From Polaromonas sp. JS666 (GTDB taxonomy: Bacteria; Pseudomonadota; Gammaproteobacteria; Burkholderiales; Burkholderiaceae_C): a stretch of DNA of 64,000 bases. The position numbers and the translations under genes are program-made. This document shows, piece by piece, positions 1 to 8,481 of the stretch. Each line of letters begins with the position of its first letter. The first letter of the stretch is position 1. Below the pieces are notes generated by a model. That model had not been told where the DNA came from and did not search any database. It worked only from the letters and a program-made list of their open reading frames with translations. The stretch spans positions 3,906,001 to 3,970,000 of the forward strand of contig NC_007948.1 of the NCBI RefSeq assembly GCF_000013865.1, in the 5' to 3' direction.

Positions 1-731
1 TTGTAACGCCCCATGGCACTGCCCTCGCCGGGCGTGATGTTGGCGGCCGCCGGCCAGTCCGGGGGGCCACCGGGAATCTTCCCGCCGGACAGCTTCTCGC
101 CATGGCAACCGATGCACATATTGGCCACATAGGCGCCATGCTGCACCGTCACGGCAGCCGCCACCGGGGTTGAGGGCGGCAGCGAGTGGTCAATCCGTTG
201 CGCCGCATCGGGAATGGCGTCAAAGCCGTAGAGCACCCAGGCTGGCAAGGGCAGTTCGATCACCGCGGCACGGGGATTTTGTGGCGGCAAGCTGCGCACA
301 TACGCCACCAATGCGGCCAGGTCTTCGTTGGTGAAGCGGTTGTAGTCCTCACTGGGCATGATCAGCGCCGGGTGCCCATCGGGTTTGACCCCATGGCGTA
401 TCGTGCGAACCCAGTCTTCGGGCTTGTACCCGGCCACCACACCGCCAGGCGTGATATTGGGTCCGGCGATGCGCGTGCCTTTGCCGTCATTGACAAAGTC
501 GCGCCCGCCCCCGTTCACGCCATGGCAGTCAACGCAACCGCGCGACTGGAATAAATACTTGCCGCGCTCCAGCGCCTGGGCATCCGAGACGTACGCCACG
601 GGTTGCACCGGCACACTCACCTGGCGCATGCGTTTTCGCTCGGCCAGCTGCGTGCCCACCACGGCCGCACCCGCGACCAGCAGTACGGCCAAGCCCAGGC
701 CGGCAGCGCTCCATTTAATCCAGCGTTTCAT
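1..731 (-). CDS. Diheme c-type cytochrome (3' end outside window)
   Basis: Reading the minus strand from the ATG at 731 gives a protein starting MKRWIKWSAAGLGLAVLLVAG, a single N-terminal membrane anchor or uncleaved signal. Two CxxCH haem c sites follow: CVDCH near residue 66 and CIGCH near residue 210. The stretch between them resembles periplasmic cytochrome c subunits of the gluconate/alcohol dehydrogenase or thiosulfate oxidation type. The frame is still open at base 1, so the C-terminus is missing. Presumed role: periplasmic electron transfer. The physiological partner cannot be told from this window. No upstream gene is coupled to it; dinB runs in the opposite direction. Confidence 0.85.
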   Translation of the reverse strand, partial: MKRWIKWSAAGLGLAVLLVAGAAVVGTQLAERKRMRQVSVPVQPVAYVSDAQALERGKYLFQSRGCVDCHGVNGGGRDFVNDGKGTRIAGPNITPGGVVAGYKPEDWVRTIRHGVKPDGHPALIMPSEDYNRFTNEDLAALVAYVRSLPPQNPRAAVIELPLPAWVLYGFDAIPDAAQRIDHSLPPSTPVAAAVTVQHGAYVANMCIGCHGEKLSGGKIPGGPPDWPAAANITPGEGSAMGRY

Positions 732-980
732 TGTATTTCCCCCTCCATTAGCCTCGATGGCGCGCCACCACCGGGCCGCATCGTCGCAGGCAAATCGGGC
801 AGTTTAGGCAGCCGCGGATTTTTTGTCAGTGAGAAATTAACATCGCCTGGCGTGAAACCGGTGTGGGCAGCCAGAGCAACCGGTCCCCCACACTCGCGCC
901 CGCATCGGCGTGGAAGTCGGCATTCCGGATGCTTGACCACACAAAAGCGATGACACGTCGACGAGCGCTATGCTTGCCAT

Positions 981-2249
981 GTGAACGTTTCAAGCCCGTC
1001 CCACAGCGCCAGACTGCGCCGTATTGCCCACCTCGACATGGATGCTTTTTTTGCGTCGATCGAGTTGCTGCGCTACCCGCAACTCAAAGGCCTGCCCGTG
1101 GTGATTGGTGGCGGGCGGCGCAAGGTGGATGAAGAACTGCTGGCGGCGCAAGGCGAGCGCGCGCTGCGCTTCATTCCGGTGGAAAATTTTCCGCTGCTCA
1201 AGGACTATGTGGGCCGCGGCGTGATCACCACGGCGACCTACGCAGCGCGGCAATTTGGCGTGGGCTCGGCCATGGGCATGATGAAGGCGGCCAAACTCTG
1301 TCCGCAGGCCATTGTGTTGCCGGTCGATTTTGAAGAAGTGCGCAAATACTCGCGGCTGTTCAAAAGCACCATCACCGAGATTGCCCCCGTGATGCAGGAC
1401 CGCGGGGTGGACGAGGTGTATATCGACTTCACCGATGTGCCCGGCGGCCAGCGCGAGGGAGGCCGGGTGCTGGCGCGGTTGATCCAGAAAGCGATTTTTG
1501 AAAAGACCGGCCTCACCTGCTCGGTTGGCGTGGCCCCCAACAAGCTGCTGGCCAAGATGGCCAGCGAGTTCGACAAGCCCAATGGCATTTCGATTGTGTA
1601 CGAGGAAGACCTGCAGCCCCGGATCTGGCCGCTCAACGTACGCAAGATCAACGGCATTGGTCCCAAGGCCGGGGAAAAGCTGGCCAGGCTGCACATCCAC
1701 ACCATCGGCGAGCTGGCCGCGCAGGATCCTTCATTTCTGATTGCCAATTTCGGCAAAGCCACGGGCGCCTGGATGCACGAGGCCGCCTGGGGCCGTGACG
1801 ACCGGCCAGTGGTCACCGAGAGCGAGCCCGTCAGCATGAGCCGGGAAACCACCTTTGACCGCGACCTGCATGCAGTGCGCGACAAGGCGGTGCTTGGCGC
1901 CATCTTCACCGATCTGTGCAGCAAACTGGCGCAGGACCTGCAGCGCAAGGGCTATGTGGCCAAAACCATAGGCATCAAGCTGCGCTATGACGATTTCAGA
2001 ATTGCAACGCGCGACCAGACCGCCGACAGCTACACCGCTGACGGTCAAGCCATCCGGAAACTGGCGGGCCTGTGCCTGAAGCGGGTTCCGCTCGAGAAAA
2101 AGCTGCGCTTGCTGGGCGTTCGCGCCAGCACGCTGGCCAAAGCCGGCGAAGAGCCGGTGCCCGAACAAAAATCGCCACCATCCCGATCGGGAAGCCCGCA
2201 ACAAGGGCAACAAGGTATTGAATCGATGGCAAGCGATCAATTGTTCTAA
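981..2249 (+). CDS. dinB: DNA polymerase IV (Y-family, DinB)
   Basis: 422-residue Y-family translesion polymerase. The N-terminus carries the catalytic-core motif HLDMDAFFASIE (about residues 17-28) and the second acidic motif VDEVYIDF (about 143-150). These are followed by the thumb helix-hairpin-helix region (VRKINGIGPKAGEKL) and the little-finger domain. After VVIGGG, near residue 45, there is an insertion of roughly 30 residues before VGRGVITTATYAAR that E. coli DinB lacks. The start is GTG at 981, chosen because the conserved core follows directly. Expected role: error-prone bypass of DNA lesions in the cytoplasm. No LexA box was recognised upstream. Confidence 0.93.
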   Translation: MNVSSPSHSARLRRIAHLDMDAFFASIELLRYPQLKGLPVVIGGGRRKVDEELLAAQGERALRFIPVENFPLLKDYVGRGVITTATYAARQFGVGSAMGMMKAAKLCPQAIVLPVDFEEVRKYSRLFKSTITEIAPVMQDRGVDEVYIDFTDVPGGQREGGRVLARLIQKAIFEKTGLTCSVGVAPNKLLAKMASEFDKPNGISIVYEEDLQPRIWPLNVRKINGIGPKAGEKLARLHIHTIGELAAQDPSFLIANFGKATGAWMHEAAWGRDDRPVVTESEPVSMSRETTFDRDLHAVRDKAVLGAIFTDLCSKLAQDLQRKGYVAKTIGIKLRYDDFRIATRDQTADSYTADGQAIRKLAGLCLKRVPLEKKLRLLGVRASTLAKAGEEPVPEQKSPPSRSGSPQQGQQGIESMASDQLF

Positions 2250-2281
2250 CGCATCGACCGCTCCACCATCAGCGCTAGCTA

Positions 2282-2869
2282 TCACCCCCTTTCAGAAACG
2301 CCGCCCAGCGGTGCAAGGTCGGATAAATAGACACGGTTGCCGAGCTGCAGCTCATGCCCTTTCTGCCGGGCGGCCTCGAAGGCGGCAAACTCTTCAGCCG
2401 TGGGGTGGTCGCGCTTGCGGTGCGGCAGTGGCAGGCCCGGCGCCTCGGTCCCGCCGCCACTGTGCTGTGCATCAGGCCGGCTGGTCTCGAAGCCCTGGAT
2501 CTGGTCGTTGACCTGCCAGTACACAGCGGACACCGTGATGCCGTACCGCGCAGCCGCATTTTTGGTGATCGCCGCACCCAGGACGACCAGTTGCCCGGGA
2601 CGGCCTTCGCGGTTGTGCAGGAAGTCGGTGGACAGATCGACCAGAACCAAATACCGGTGGCCGCGCCTGTCGTTGCGCACCACACGGAACCGGTAGCTGG
2701 CCGACAGGATGCCGTGGGCCTGCATCGTGACCGTGATGGCCTCATACAGCATTTTTCGCCGGAACCACATGCGCTCCTCAAGACTCATCTTGACGGGTGT
2801 GGTCTCCGGCCCGGCAGGCTCGGATTTTGAGCGTTTCCCGGTGCTAAACAGATTCTTGAGTACGAACAT
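2282..2869 (-). CDS. Conserved hypothetical protein, 195 aa
   Basis: No family recognised. The protein is soluble, without signal peptide or membrane segment, with a basic N-terminal third (SLEERMWFRRKMLYEAI) and a central region resembling an alpha/beta fold (ASYRFRVVRNDRRGHRYLVLVDL). The C-terminus contains a charged stretch about eating into residues 150-180. Its start lies only 18 bp downstream of the DUF3455 gene stop on the same strand, so the two are probably co-transcribed. Function unknown. Confidence 0.7.
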   Translation of the reverse strand: MFVLKNLFSTGKRSKSEPAGPETTPVKMSLEERMWFRRKMLYEAITVTMQAHGILSASYRFRVVRNDRRGHRYLVLVDLSTDFLHNREGRPGQLVVLGAAITKNAAARYGITVSAVYWQVNDQIQGFETSRPDAQHSGGGTEAPGLPLPHRKRDHPTAEEFAAFEAARQKGHELQLGNRVYLSDLAPLGGVSERG

Positions 2870-2887
2870 GCTGGGATGGCATCAGGG

Positions 2888-3457
2888 CTATTTCGCCGCA
2901 AAGAAAACATAGTCCGCCGTATAGCCTTCCTTGCTGCGCTTGCCGGCGTCGGCCTTGGTCTCGCAGCCCTTGGCCGGCGCATTGCCGCCTGCCGTGTTGA
3001 GGCGCTGCACGCTGGTAACGCTAGCCATCCTGCCGGTCGCATCGCTTGATTTGGCGGACAGCAGCAGCAGCGGAATGTCTACCGCGCGCTCACCATCGGC
3101 GCGGGCCTTGACGGTGCCTACCGTCTTGCTGCCGTCAAGCGCCGCCCAGTTGGGGCCGGCACCGTGGGTGCCGACTTTCTCGTTTTTCTGGTTGAAAAGA
3201 TCAGCCTCGGGCGCCACAAACACCCAGACCCAACCGCCCTTGTCGGCGACGCGGCATTCATAAATCTGCGAGCCGACGGCGTGCCAGGTGAACGCCACAC
3301 GCTCGCTATCGGCGGGCTTGAGCGCCGCAGGCACGGGTTTCGCGGCGTTTGCGGCTCCTCCCGGTTTGGACGAGGCGCAAGCACTGAGCAGGCCGGCGCA
3401 AAGCGCGGCCAGAACCAGGCTGGTGGCGGCGGACGGGGTTGCGGGAATCGATGTCAT
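2888..3457 (-). CDS. DUF3455-family secreted/lipoprotein
   Basis: 189-residue protein with an N-terminal signal and a lipobox-like LLSACAS, so probably a lipoprotein. The mature part (FTWHAVGSQIYECRV, GGWVWVFVAPEADLF, GTHGAGPNWAALDGS) matches the DUF3455 pattern. The family's function is unknown. The ATG at 3457 was chosen over an upstream in-frame start at 3730 because AGGAGA sits 7-8 bases before it and the signal peptide then begins at residue 1. It is divergent from the ECF sigma gene across about 200 bp, and the 195-aa hypothetical gene follows it. Secreted proteins next to ECF sigma/anti-sigma pairs are often their targets, but that link is inference. Confidence 0.82.
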   Translation of the reverse strand: MTSIPATPSAATSLVLAALCAGLLSACASSKPGGAANAAKPVPAALKPADSERVAFTWHAVGSQIYECRVADKGGWVWVFVAPEADLFNQKNEKVGTHGAGPNWAALDGSKTVGTVKARADGERAVDIPLLLLSAKSSDATGRMASVTSVQRLNTAGGNAPAKGCETKADAGKRSKEGYTADYVFFAAK

Positions 3458-3658
3458 GAAAATCTCCTGAAGTGAATTGACGGATAAACAGCCGGTCAGC
3501 TGAAGTGCGCAGCCTGGCGCCCTGCTTCCGCCGCCTTGCCTGCAAGGGACAAACGCTGCGTTTTGAAAATCGGATGCAGGTTCGCAAAAATATTTTTGTG
3601 ACGAGGCCTGGGCGTTTGCCGCCCGGCAAAATTTCAGGAACTTCATATACTCAGCCGC

Positions 3659-4270
3659 ATGAAGCTGGACACTGATGCGGACACCCGCAGCCTGGAAGCG
3701 CTGATCGCGGCTGCGGCGCAAGGCGACCATGCCTGCTTCGCCCGGATCTATTCACGCACCCATATGCATCTGTTTGGCGTTGCCCTGCGTATATTGAGAC
3801 ATGGACAGGCGGCCGAGGATGTGCTGCAAGAGGCGTATGTGAGCATCTGGAAAAATGCCGGCGGCTACCGCAGCGAGGTAGACGGGCAAACCATTCAACC
3901 CATGACATGGCTGATTGCCATCGTCCGTAACAAGGCGCTGGACGCCTTGCGCTCCCGCACGCGCCGCAAGGAAAGCGAATTGCCCGAGTCCGGCGACGTG
4001 GACGAAGAAGACACCGAAACCACCGCAACGCCCGCCCCCAGCGCCATGCAGCTTCTGGAACAGGCCAGCCAGGCCCTGCATATAGAAGGCTGCATGAATG
4101 CGCTGGAAGGCAGTTACCGCCAAAGCCTGGCGCTTGCCTACTACCAGGGCTTGTCGCACACCGAGGTGGCGGCGCAAATGGGCGCGCCGCTCGGCTCCGT
4201 CAAAGCCTGGATACGGCGCGGGCTGGAAAAACTCAGAGGCTGCCTGGCCGCGCAGGGGGTGACGCCATGA
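3659..4270 (+). CDS. ECF-subfamily RNA polymerase sigma factor
   Basis: 203 residues with region 2 (LFGVALRILRHGQAAEDVLQEAYVSIW, about 38-64) and region 4 (YRQSLALAYYQGLSHTEVAAQMG, helix-turn-helix, about 155-178), joined by an acidic linker rich in Asp/Glu. No region 3 is present, as is usual for extracytoplasmic-function sigma factors. The stop overlaps the anti-sigma gene start by 4 bp (ATGA), indicating translational coupling. The pair resembles the SigK/RskA-type arrangement responding to envelope or oxidative stress. The inducing signal is not visible here. Confidence 0.92.
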   Translation: MKLDTDADTRSLEALIAAAAQGDHACFARIYSRTHMHLFGVALRILRHGQAAEDVLQEAYVSIWKNAGGYRSEVDGQTIQPMTWLIAIVRNKALDALRSRTRRKESELPESGDVDEEDTETTATPAPSAMQLLEQASQALHIEGCMNALEGSYRQSLALAYYQGLSHTEVAAQMGAPLGSVKAWIRRGLEKLRGCLAAQGVTP

Positions 4271-5019
4271 GGTACACCCACCCTGAACTGCTGGAACACC
4301 TCGCCTCGTCTTATGTGCTGGGCACGCTGGCGGGCGGCGCACGGCGCCGCTTTGAACGCCTGCAGCGCGACCGCGCCGATGTGCGGATGCTGGTGACGCA
4401 GTGGGAAACGCGGCTGGGCCAGCTGGCCATGTCAGTGCCGGCCCAGCGGCCTTCGCCGCAGCTGTGGGCCGCAATTGCCGCACGTACGCAACCCGGCAGG
4501 GCACCCGCTGCACCGCCTGCCGCTTCCCCTTCGGCCTCCTGGCTGGGCTGGCTCAAGCCGGCAGGCTTTGGCCTGGGTGGCCTGGCGGCCGGGGTGATCG
4601 CGGCCAGCGCGCTGTTTGCAGCCATGCCCTCGCTTTTCATGTCCAGCGACCAGATCGCCATGCGATCGGGTGAAAAACTGCCGCAAAGCTATGTGGGCCT
4701 GCTCACCGATGCGCAGGGCAACGGCAAGCTGCTGGTGAGCTCGCTGCGTCACGGCAAGACCATGACGGTCAAGGTGATAGGCCCCATCACACCGCCCGCT
4801 GCCGGAACGCTGGTGCTGTGGGCCGTGCCCGCCAATGCGCCGGCCTTTGCGCTTGGCACCGTGCCCACCAGCGGTTCGGCCGTTTCCATGTTGTCCGACA
4901 CGTCGGAAAATCTGCTGTCCAAAGTGGGCAAGCTGATGGTGACGCTTGAGGCCAGCGCAGCGCCTGCCGTTCCTGGCGGGACCGTGGTCTTCAGCGGCAA
5001 TTGCGCGAAGTTGTGGTGA
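4267..5019 (+). CDS. RskA-type membrane anti-sigma factor
   Basis: 250 residues. The N-terminal cytosolic part (HPELLEHLASSYVLGTLAGGARRRFERL) matches the zinc-less anti-sigma domain of the RskA family. One transmembrane helix follows at about residues 98-118 (FGLGGLAAGVIAASALFAAM). The periplasmic domain at the C-terminus belongs to the RskA type (LLTDAQGNGKLLVSSLRHGKT, PAAGTLVLWAVP). It should sequester the preceding sigma factor at the inner membrane until an envelope signal releases it. It starts inside the sigma gene stop (4-bp overlap). Confidence 0.9.
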   Translation: MRYTHPELLEHLASSYVLGTLAGGARRRFERLQRDRADVRMLVTQWETRLGQLAMSVPAQRPSPQLWAAIAARTQPGRAPAAPPAASPSASWLGWLKPAGFGLGGLAAGVIAASALFAAMPSLFMSSDQIAMRSGEKLPQSYVGLLTDAQGNGKLLVSSLRHGKTMTVKVIGPITPPAAGTLVLWAVPANAPAFALGTVPTSGSAVSMLSDTSENLLSKVGKLMVTLEASAAPAVPGGTVVFSGNCAKLW

Positions 5020-5122
5020 TCAAGACCGAGCCGCAAGACTGGATTTGGGATGCTGGCACCACGGGCCAACATCGCGTCTATCGTTGCCAATCATGTGAAA
5101 CCTTAACCCATACACCAACCGA

Positions 5123-5629
5123 ATGAATACAACCACCCTAAACGCCCTGTCCGCATTCCCGGCGCAACTGGAAGCGCACTACGCCGCCATTCCTGCCGAG
5201 TTCAAGCACTGGGCCCCGCCATCCTGGGATGGCGTGCCGAGCGAGCCTTTCACGGCCATCGAACAGGTCTGCCATGTGCGTGACATCGAGATCGACGGCT
5301 ATCACGTGCGCTTGCACCGCACGTTAAATGAAATCAACCCGACACTGGCATCCATCGACAGCGAAGCGCTTGCAAAAGCACGTTCCTACGCCACGGCCAA
5401 TGCGGGCGAAGCGTTTTCGGCCTTTCGGGAAGCGCGGGCGAAGACCATTTCGGTCATTACCGGCCTGAGTGCGGAGCAGCTCAACAGGACTGCGGAATTT
5501 GAAGGCTACGGTCCGTTGTCACTCCGCAGCCTGGTGCACTACCTTTGCAGCCATGACCAGCAGCACCTGGCAGGTTTGCAGTGGCTGCTTGGAAAGATAG
5601 AGGCCTCGCGTGTGCAGGTGCGAAGCTAA
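5123..5629 (+). CDS. DinB-fold (YfiT-like) putative metal-binding protein
   Basis: 168-residue all-helical protein with the DinB superfamily layout: a first histidine in EQVCHVRDIE and two more in HDQQHLAGLQWLLGKIE at the C-terminus, a typical three-His metal site. This family is unrelated to DinB polymerase. Members include damage-inducible proteins and thiol transferases such as bacillithiol and mycothiol transferases. The substrate is unknown. It lies 100 bp after the anti-sigma gene on the same strand, so co-expression is possible but not shown. Confidence 0.8.
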   Translation: MNTTTLNALSAFPAQLEAHYAAIPAEFKHWAPPSWDGVPSEPFTAIEQVCHVRDIEIDGYHVRLHRTLNEINPTLASIDSEALAKARSYATANAGEAFSAFREARAKTISVITGLSAEQLNRTAEFEGYGPLSLRSLVHYLCSHDQQHLAGLQWLLGKIEASRVQVRS

Positions 5630-5768
5630 CCCTTGCGATCAACCGCCGTCCCCGTCCCAATTACAAATAAATACGAATCCAGCTGCATCCGTTTTTCAGG
5701 TTCCGTCGTTTGTCTCAGGTGCTGGTTTGCAGCGCACTTCAATCAACCGACTATTCAAGGAGCCCGAC

Positions 5769-6227
5769 ATGAACGCATTTTCAATTCGCAGCTTTATCGC
5801 CCTGCCTGTGCTGGGCCTGGCTTTCGCCGGCGCCGCCCTGGCTGCCGACTTTCAAACCATGCCCGTCCAGAACGTGCAGATCGACGATTTCGCAGCCGGC
5901 AAAAAAGCCATTGATGCCAAAAACTGGGCACAGGCCGTCAGCAGCTTCAGCAAGGTCGTCGCCAGGAACCCCACGAATGCCGACGCCTACAGCTACCTCG
6001 GTTATGCCAACCGCTGGCTGGGCAAGTACGACGAGGCCTTTGCCGCCTACGGCAAGGCGCTGGCGCTGGACCCCAGGCACAAGGGCGCGCTGGAATATTC
6101 GGGCATCGCCTACCTGAAAACCAACCAGAAAGCCCAGGCTGAAGCCCAGTTCGCCAAGCTGCAGGCCATCTGCGCGACCTGCGAGGAAACCAGCGACCTG
6201 GCCAAGGCCGTTGCAGCGGCTAAATAA
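5769..6227 (+). CDS. Secreted TPR-repeat protein
   Basis: 152 residues with a cleavable signal peptide (MNAFSIRSFIALPVLGLAFA, cut near AALAADF). Two to three tetratricopeptide repeats follow: NWAQAVSSFSKVVARNPTNADAY, KYDEAFAAYGKALALDP and NQKAQAEAQFAKL. The C-terminal CATC could bind a metal or form a disulfide. The ATG at 5769 has AAGGAG seven bases upstream. Likely a periplasmic protein-protein interaction module; partner unknown. Confidence 0.85.
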   Translation: MNAFSIRSFIALPVLGLAFAGAALAADFQTMPVQNVQIDDFAAGKKAIDAKNWAQAVSSFSKVVARNPTNADAYSYLGYANRWLGKYDEAFAAYGKALALDPRHKGALEYSGIAYLKTNQKAQAEAQFAKLQAICATCEETSDLAKAVAAAK

Positions 6228-6418
6228 CCAAAAAGCCCTGCCTGCCGCCCTGCCATCCTAGCAACCCGCCGGGATGGTTTCTCCCCTGATCCCGATCCTG
6301 TTCCCTTCCCATTGCCCCCGGAAGGCTTGCCGGGCCCGTCCCGGCCTATGAAATGGGTGTCGCAGCATTGACAGAACCTTTCATGAATCTTACAGTTAAG
6401 TCTCTGCACGGAGGCTTT

Positions 6419-6718
6419 ATGTCAGACCCTTCCAGATACCATCCACACCACCTGACCTTGGCGCAGTTGCAGCGCGTCAAAAACTGGCATGTGGCCCAGC
6501 AGGGGGCGCACCCGGTGGAACGCCAGGTCTGGGAGGCCGTGCTGACCGTATGGATCATGGGGTGGATAGGCTGGCTGCCCGCCTACACCTTTGAAGCACC
6601 TTGGGCATTTCCGCTGTGCCTGCTGGGTGTTTTCGCGCCGCGGCTTTATGTGCACTGGCGGGCACATGCCCATGCCAGGCAGCTCATCCGGTGTGAATGG
6701 CTGGATCTGGTGCGCTGA
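6419..6718 (+). CDS. Small membrane protein with 2TM-like core
   Basis: 99 residues. Two hydrophobic segments (VLTVWIMGWIGWLPAYTFE and WAFPLCLLGVFAPRLYVHW) are preceded by a soluble, His-rich N-terminus (RYHPHHLTLAQLQRVKNWH). The ATG at 6419 was preferred to 6353 because GGAGG lies six bases upstream. No family confidently recognised. The gene lies immediately left of the cassette-like region and ends 4 bp before its outermost attC-like site. Confidence 0.65.
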   Translation: MSDPSRYHPHHLTLAQLQRVKNWHVAQQGAHPVERQVWEAVLTVWIMGWIGWLPAYTFEAPWAFPLCLLGVFAPRLYVHWRAHAHARQLIRCEWLDLVR

Positions 6719-6722
6719 CTTC

Positions 6723-6812
6723 GCCTGACCGCGCTCAATGGGCGGCCGAGGGCCCGCCAACACCATCGGTCAGGCTCTTGCCGTTGAGGGGCGCTTGAGC
6801 GATGGGTCAGGC
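6723..6812 (-). repeat. attC-like recombination site 1
   Basis: In gene orientation (minus strand) the outer boxes are GCCTGAC and GTCAGGC, each one base from the integron core consensus (RYYYAAC / GTTRRRY). Matching inner arms are CGCTCAAGCGC and TTGAGCGCG, with a GGCGGGCCC centre. A shorter alternative site, 6756-6812, ending GTTGGC, aligns well with attC-like site 3. The stop codon of the DUF2784 gene falls inside the first core box, as is typical of cassettes. Boundaries are uncertain. Confidence 0.6.
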
Positions 6813-7229
6813 GCCGCCTTTGCGCCCAGGTTTTTTAAACCTTGGCGGGAAGTACCACCAAGCCGCCACAACAAGCAAGCCGAACAATGTGTACACCGCA
6901 CTGAAAACCCATGGTGGCGCCTCGTAGAAGAGCAGGCGCTGAACCCAATGCTCAATGAAACTCTCGCTGTAGAACGTGGATCCAGCCTGTATTCGAAGCC
7001 AGACTTCCGCTGCTGTCAGTGGGCAGATGATGCCCAGCCACGACTCGGCGACAACAACCCCGATTGCCGCGATATGCCCGACGCGGAACCACGGGCTGTT
7101 GACCCAACGCCAAGCCAGCAAGTTGCCGGCGACGATGAGTAGCAAGCCACCGACAACAAACAGGACGACAGCGAAATGCAGGACCAGCACCGCGTCCGCG
7201 AGAAGCTGATACGGCAGCGATGCAGGCAT
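6807..7229 (-). CDS. DUF2784-family membrane protein (cassette gene)
   Basis: 140 residues with four predicted transmembrane helices (AVLVLHFAVVLFVVGGLLLI, GHIAAIGVVVAESWLGIICP, WVFSAVYTLFGLLVVAAWWY and the RLLFYEAPPW region). It matches DUF2784 in length and in the motifs ADAVLVLHFAVVLFV and CPLTAAEVWLR. Function unknown. The ATG at 7229 is preferred over 7247 because the latter lies within the attC-like palindrome. The gene is flanked by attC-like sites on both sides. Confidence 0.8.
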   Translation of the reverse strand: MPASLPYQLLADAVLVLHFAVVLFVVGGLLLIVAGNLLAWRWVNSPWFRVGHIAAIGVVVAESWLGIICPLTAAEVWLRIQAGSTFYSESFIEHWVQRLLFYEAPPWVFSAVYTLFGLLVVAAWWYFPPRFKKPGRKGGA

Positions 7230-7236
7230 TTCGGAG

Positions 7237-7356
7237 GCCCCTAGCATTCGACGTGAGGCGGGACCGGCGGCGTGGGCTCGCGGAGCAGACCATACCTCTG
7301 GCCGTGGGGCCGGCCCATGCCGTTGGTCCCCGCATCGACGCAGTGATCAGGCCTCA
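7237..7356 (-). repeat. attC-like site 2 (degenerate)
   Basis: Located between the DUF1810 stop and the DUF2784 start. Minus strand: GCCTGATCACTGCGTCGATG at one end and TCGAATGCTAGGGGCC at the other, with inner arms GCGGGGACC / GGTCCCGC. Both core boxes are decayed (GCTAGGG instead of GTTAGGC; GCCTGAT instead of GCCTAAC), so this is the weakest site of the series, supported mostly by position. Confidence 0.35.
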
Positions 7357-7808
7357 CCCGGTTCTCCGCGCTGCGCCGCGAGCAGGGCAAGTGTCTGGCG
7401 ATCAGGCTCACCCTGGTAGTACCTGTTCAGGGCCTGGCCGAAAAGCGACTGCTGGCCCTCGACCTGGGAAAAGAGCGTCAGGCAGGACCGGAACTTGGCC
7501 GCGTCAACGTCGCCCAGGACTTGAGTCGCACTCGCGCCAGGAAGCGCGTTCAGGGCTGCCACGCACTCCTTCAGCCTTGGGCCCAGCAACGGATGCTCGA
7601 TGTAGGCGCGGGCCTCCGCCAGCGACTTGATCGCATAGAAGGTCGACATCCCACTCGAACCCAGACCTTGCAGCTGAGGCAGGATGTACCACATCCAGTG
7701 CGTTCGTTTCTTTCCTGTGCGGAGTTCACCGAGGGCTCGCTCGTAGTCACTCGCCTGGGCCTGGACGAAGCGGTCGAGGTTGTACGGGTCAGGTGGTTCG
7801 TTTGACAT
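7347..7808 (-). CDS. DUF1810-family protein (cassette gene)
   Basis: 153 residues. It carries the DUF1810 signature: NLDRFVQAQASDYERALGEL at the N-terminus, then KRTHWMWYILPQLQGLGSS and STFYAIKSLAEARAYIEHPLLGPRL. Family members are small cytosolic helical proteins of unknown function, and DUF1810 genes are found in integron gene cassettes. It is flanked by attC-like sites, and its stop lies next to site 2. The start at 7808 has no strong ribosome-binding site. Confidence 0.88.
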   Translation of the reverse strand: MSNEPPDPYNLDRFVQAQASDYERALGELRTGKKRTHWMWYILPQLQGLGSSGMSTFYAIKSLAEARAYIEHPLLGPRLKECVAALNALPGASATQVLGDVDAAKFRSCLTLFSQVEGQQSLFGQALNRYYQGEPDRQTLALLAAQRGEPGEA

Positions 7809-7889
7809 GAGGCTGGAGTTGCGAAATGGGGTGTTTCGTAAGGCCTGGACGAAAATGGTTTCGTGAACTCGGGCGGCCCGTCCCTCAAA

Positions 7890-7947
7890 GCCAAACTATC
7901 GCTCAGTTTCTTGCCGTTGTGGGGGAGTCCATAAGAAGGGTTGGGTC
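7890..7947 (-). repeat. attC-like site 3
   Basis: 58-bp element. In gene orientation it begins GACCCAAC (perfect RYYYAAC) and ends AGCGATAGTTTGGC (GTT core kept). Its internal CAACGGCAAGA and the overall pattern are shared with the short form of site 1 (6756-6812), suggesting common ancestry. The TAG stop of the NTF2-like gene directly abuts the GACCCAAC box. Confidence 0.55.
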
Positions 7948-8312
7948 TATGGCTTGGGCGCAAGCGGCCCAAAGAACCCGACGATGCGATGCAGCTTGCT
8001 ATCGGGGGACAACTTACCGAAGTCAGTTCCCTCCACAAACACCGTTCCATCCGCAAGCACCATGCGCCAGGTGAAGCGAAGCTTCTCGTGATGCGTATCG
8101 ATCCCACTGGTAAGTTCAAAACGGGCTCCCGGGAACTGCTCAAAGAACCCGCCGATGTGATCGACAAGCGCCTTTCTGCCGGCGACGTGTACGGTGGGGT
8201 CGGTGTAAGTGCCGTCCTCAGCCCATACACGTTCGAGCAATTGCTGTCTGAACGCGCGGTCAGGTTCGCTCCACGCACCCGTGTAAAGCGTGATCAGTTC
8301 GGACAGTTCCAT
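7947..8312 (-). CDS. NTF2-like (SnoaL-type) fold protein (cassette gene)
   Basis: 121 residues with the NTF2-like pattern: helical N-terminus (ELITLYTGAWSEPDRAFRQQLLERVW), DGTYTDPTVHVAGRKALVDHI, and beta strands (ARFELTSGIDTHHEKLRFTWRM, DGTVFVEGTDFGKL). Such single-domain proteins can be isomerases, hydrolases or binding proteins; no substrate can be inferred. A good ribosome-binding site (GAGGAG) precedes the ATG at 8312. It lies between attC-like sites 3 and 4. Confidence 0.83.
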   Translation of the reverse strand: MELSELITLYTGAWSEPDRAFRQQLLERVWAEDGTYTDPTVHVAGRKALVDHIGGFFEQFPGARFELTSGIDTHHEKLRFTWRMVLADGTVFVEGTDFGKLSPDSKLHRIVGFFGPLAPKP

Positions 8313-8373
8313 GCTTACGCTCCTCTTTGCGGTTGCAGAAAAACCGTTCGCTCGTCACGACGTGGTGAACGAG

Positions 8374-8481
8374 GCCCAACGCTTGAGCTCAGGGCCGTCG
8401 ACCCTGCAGCGAATTGTCAGATGCCGCCGCCTCGATTCAACCGATCCGCGAAGCCGCTTCGGCTTGAATGAATTGTCAGCC
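8374..8481 (-). repeat. attC-like site 4
   Basis: Minus strand: opens CTGACAATTCATTCAAGCC and closes CTCAAGCGTTGGGC, with inner AAGCGGCTTCGCGG. The two ends closely resemble the ends of the well-known 60-bp aadA-cassette attC (TAACAATTCGTTCAAGCC ... CTCAAGCGTTAGA) as I remember it. A second CTGACAATTCG inside suggests a nested or partly duplicated site. The cupin stop codon lies in the outer box. Confidence 0.7.

Noticed and set aside
3639..3658. GGAACTT as an ECF -35 element for sigma autoregulation
   Set aside because: Only about 20 bases before the start codon, leaving no room for a -10 element and leader.
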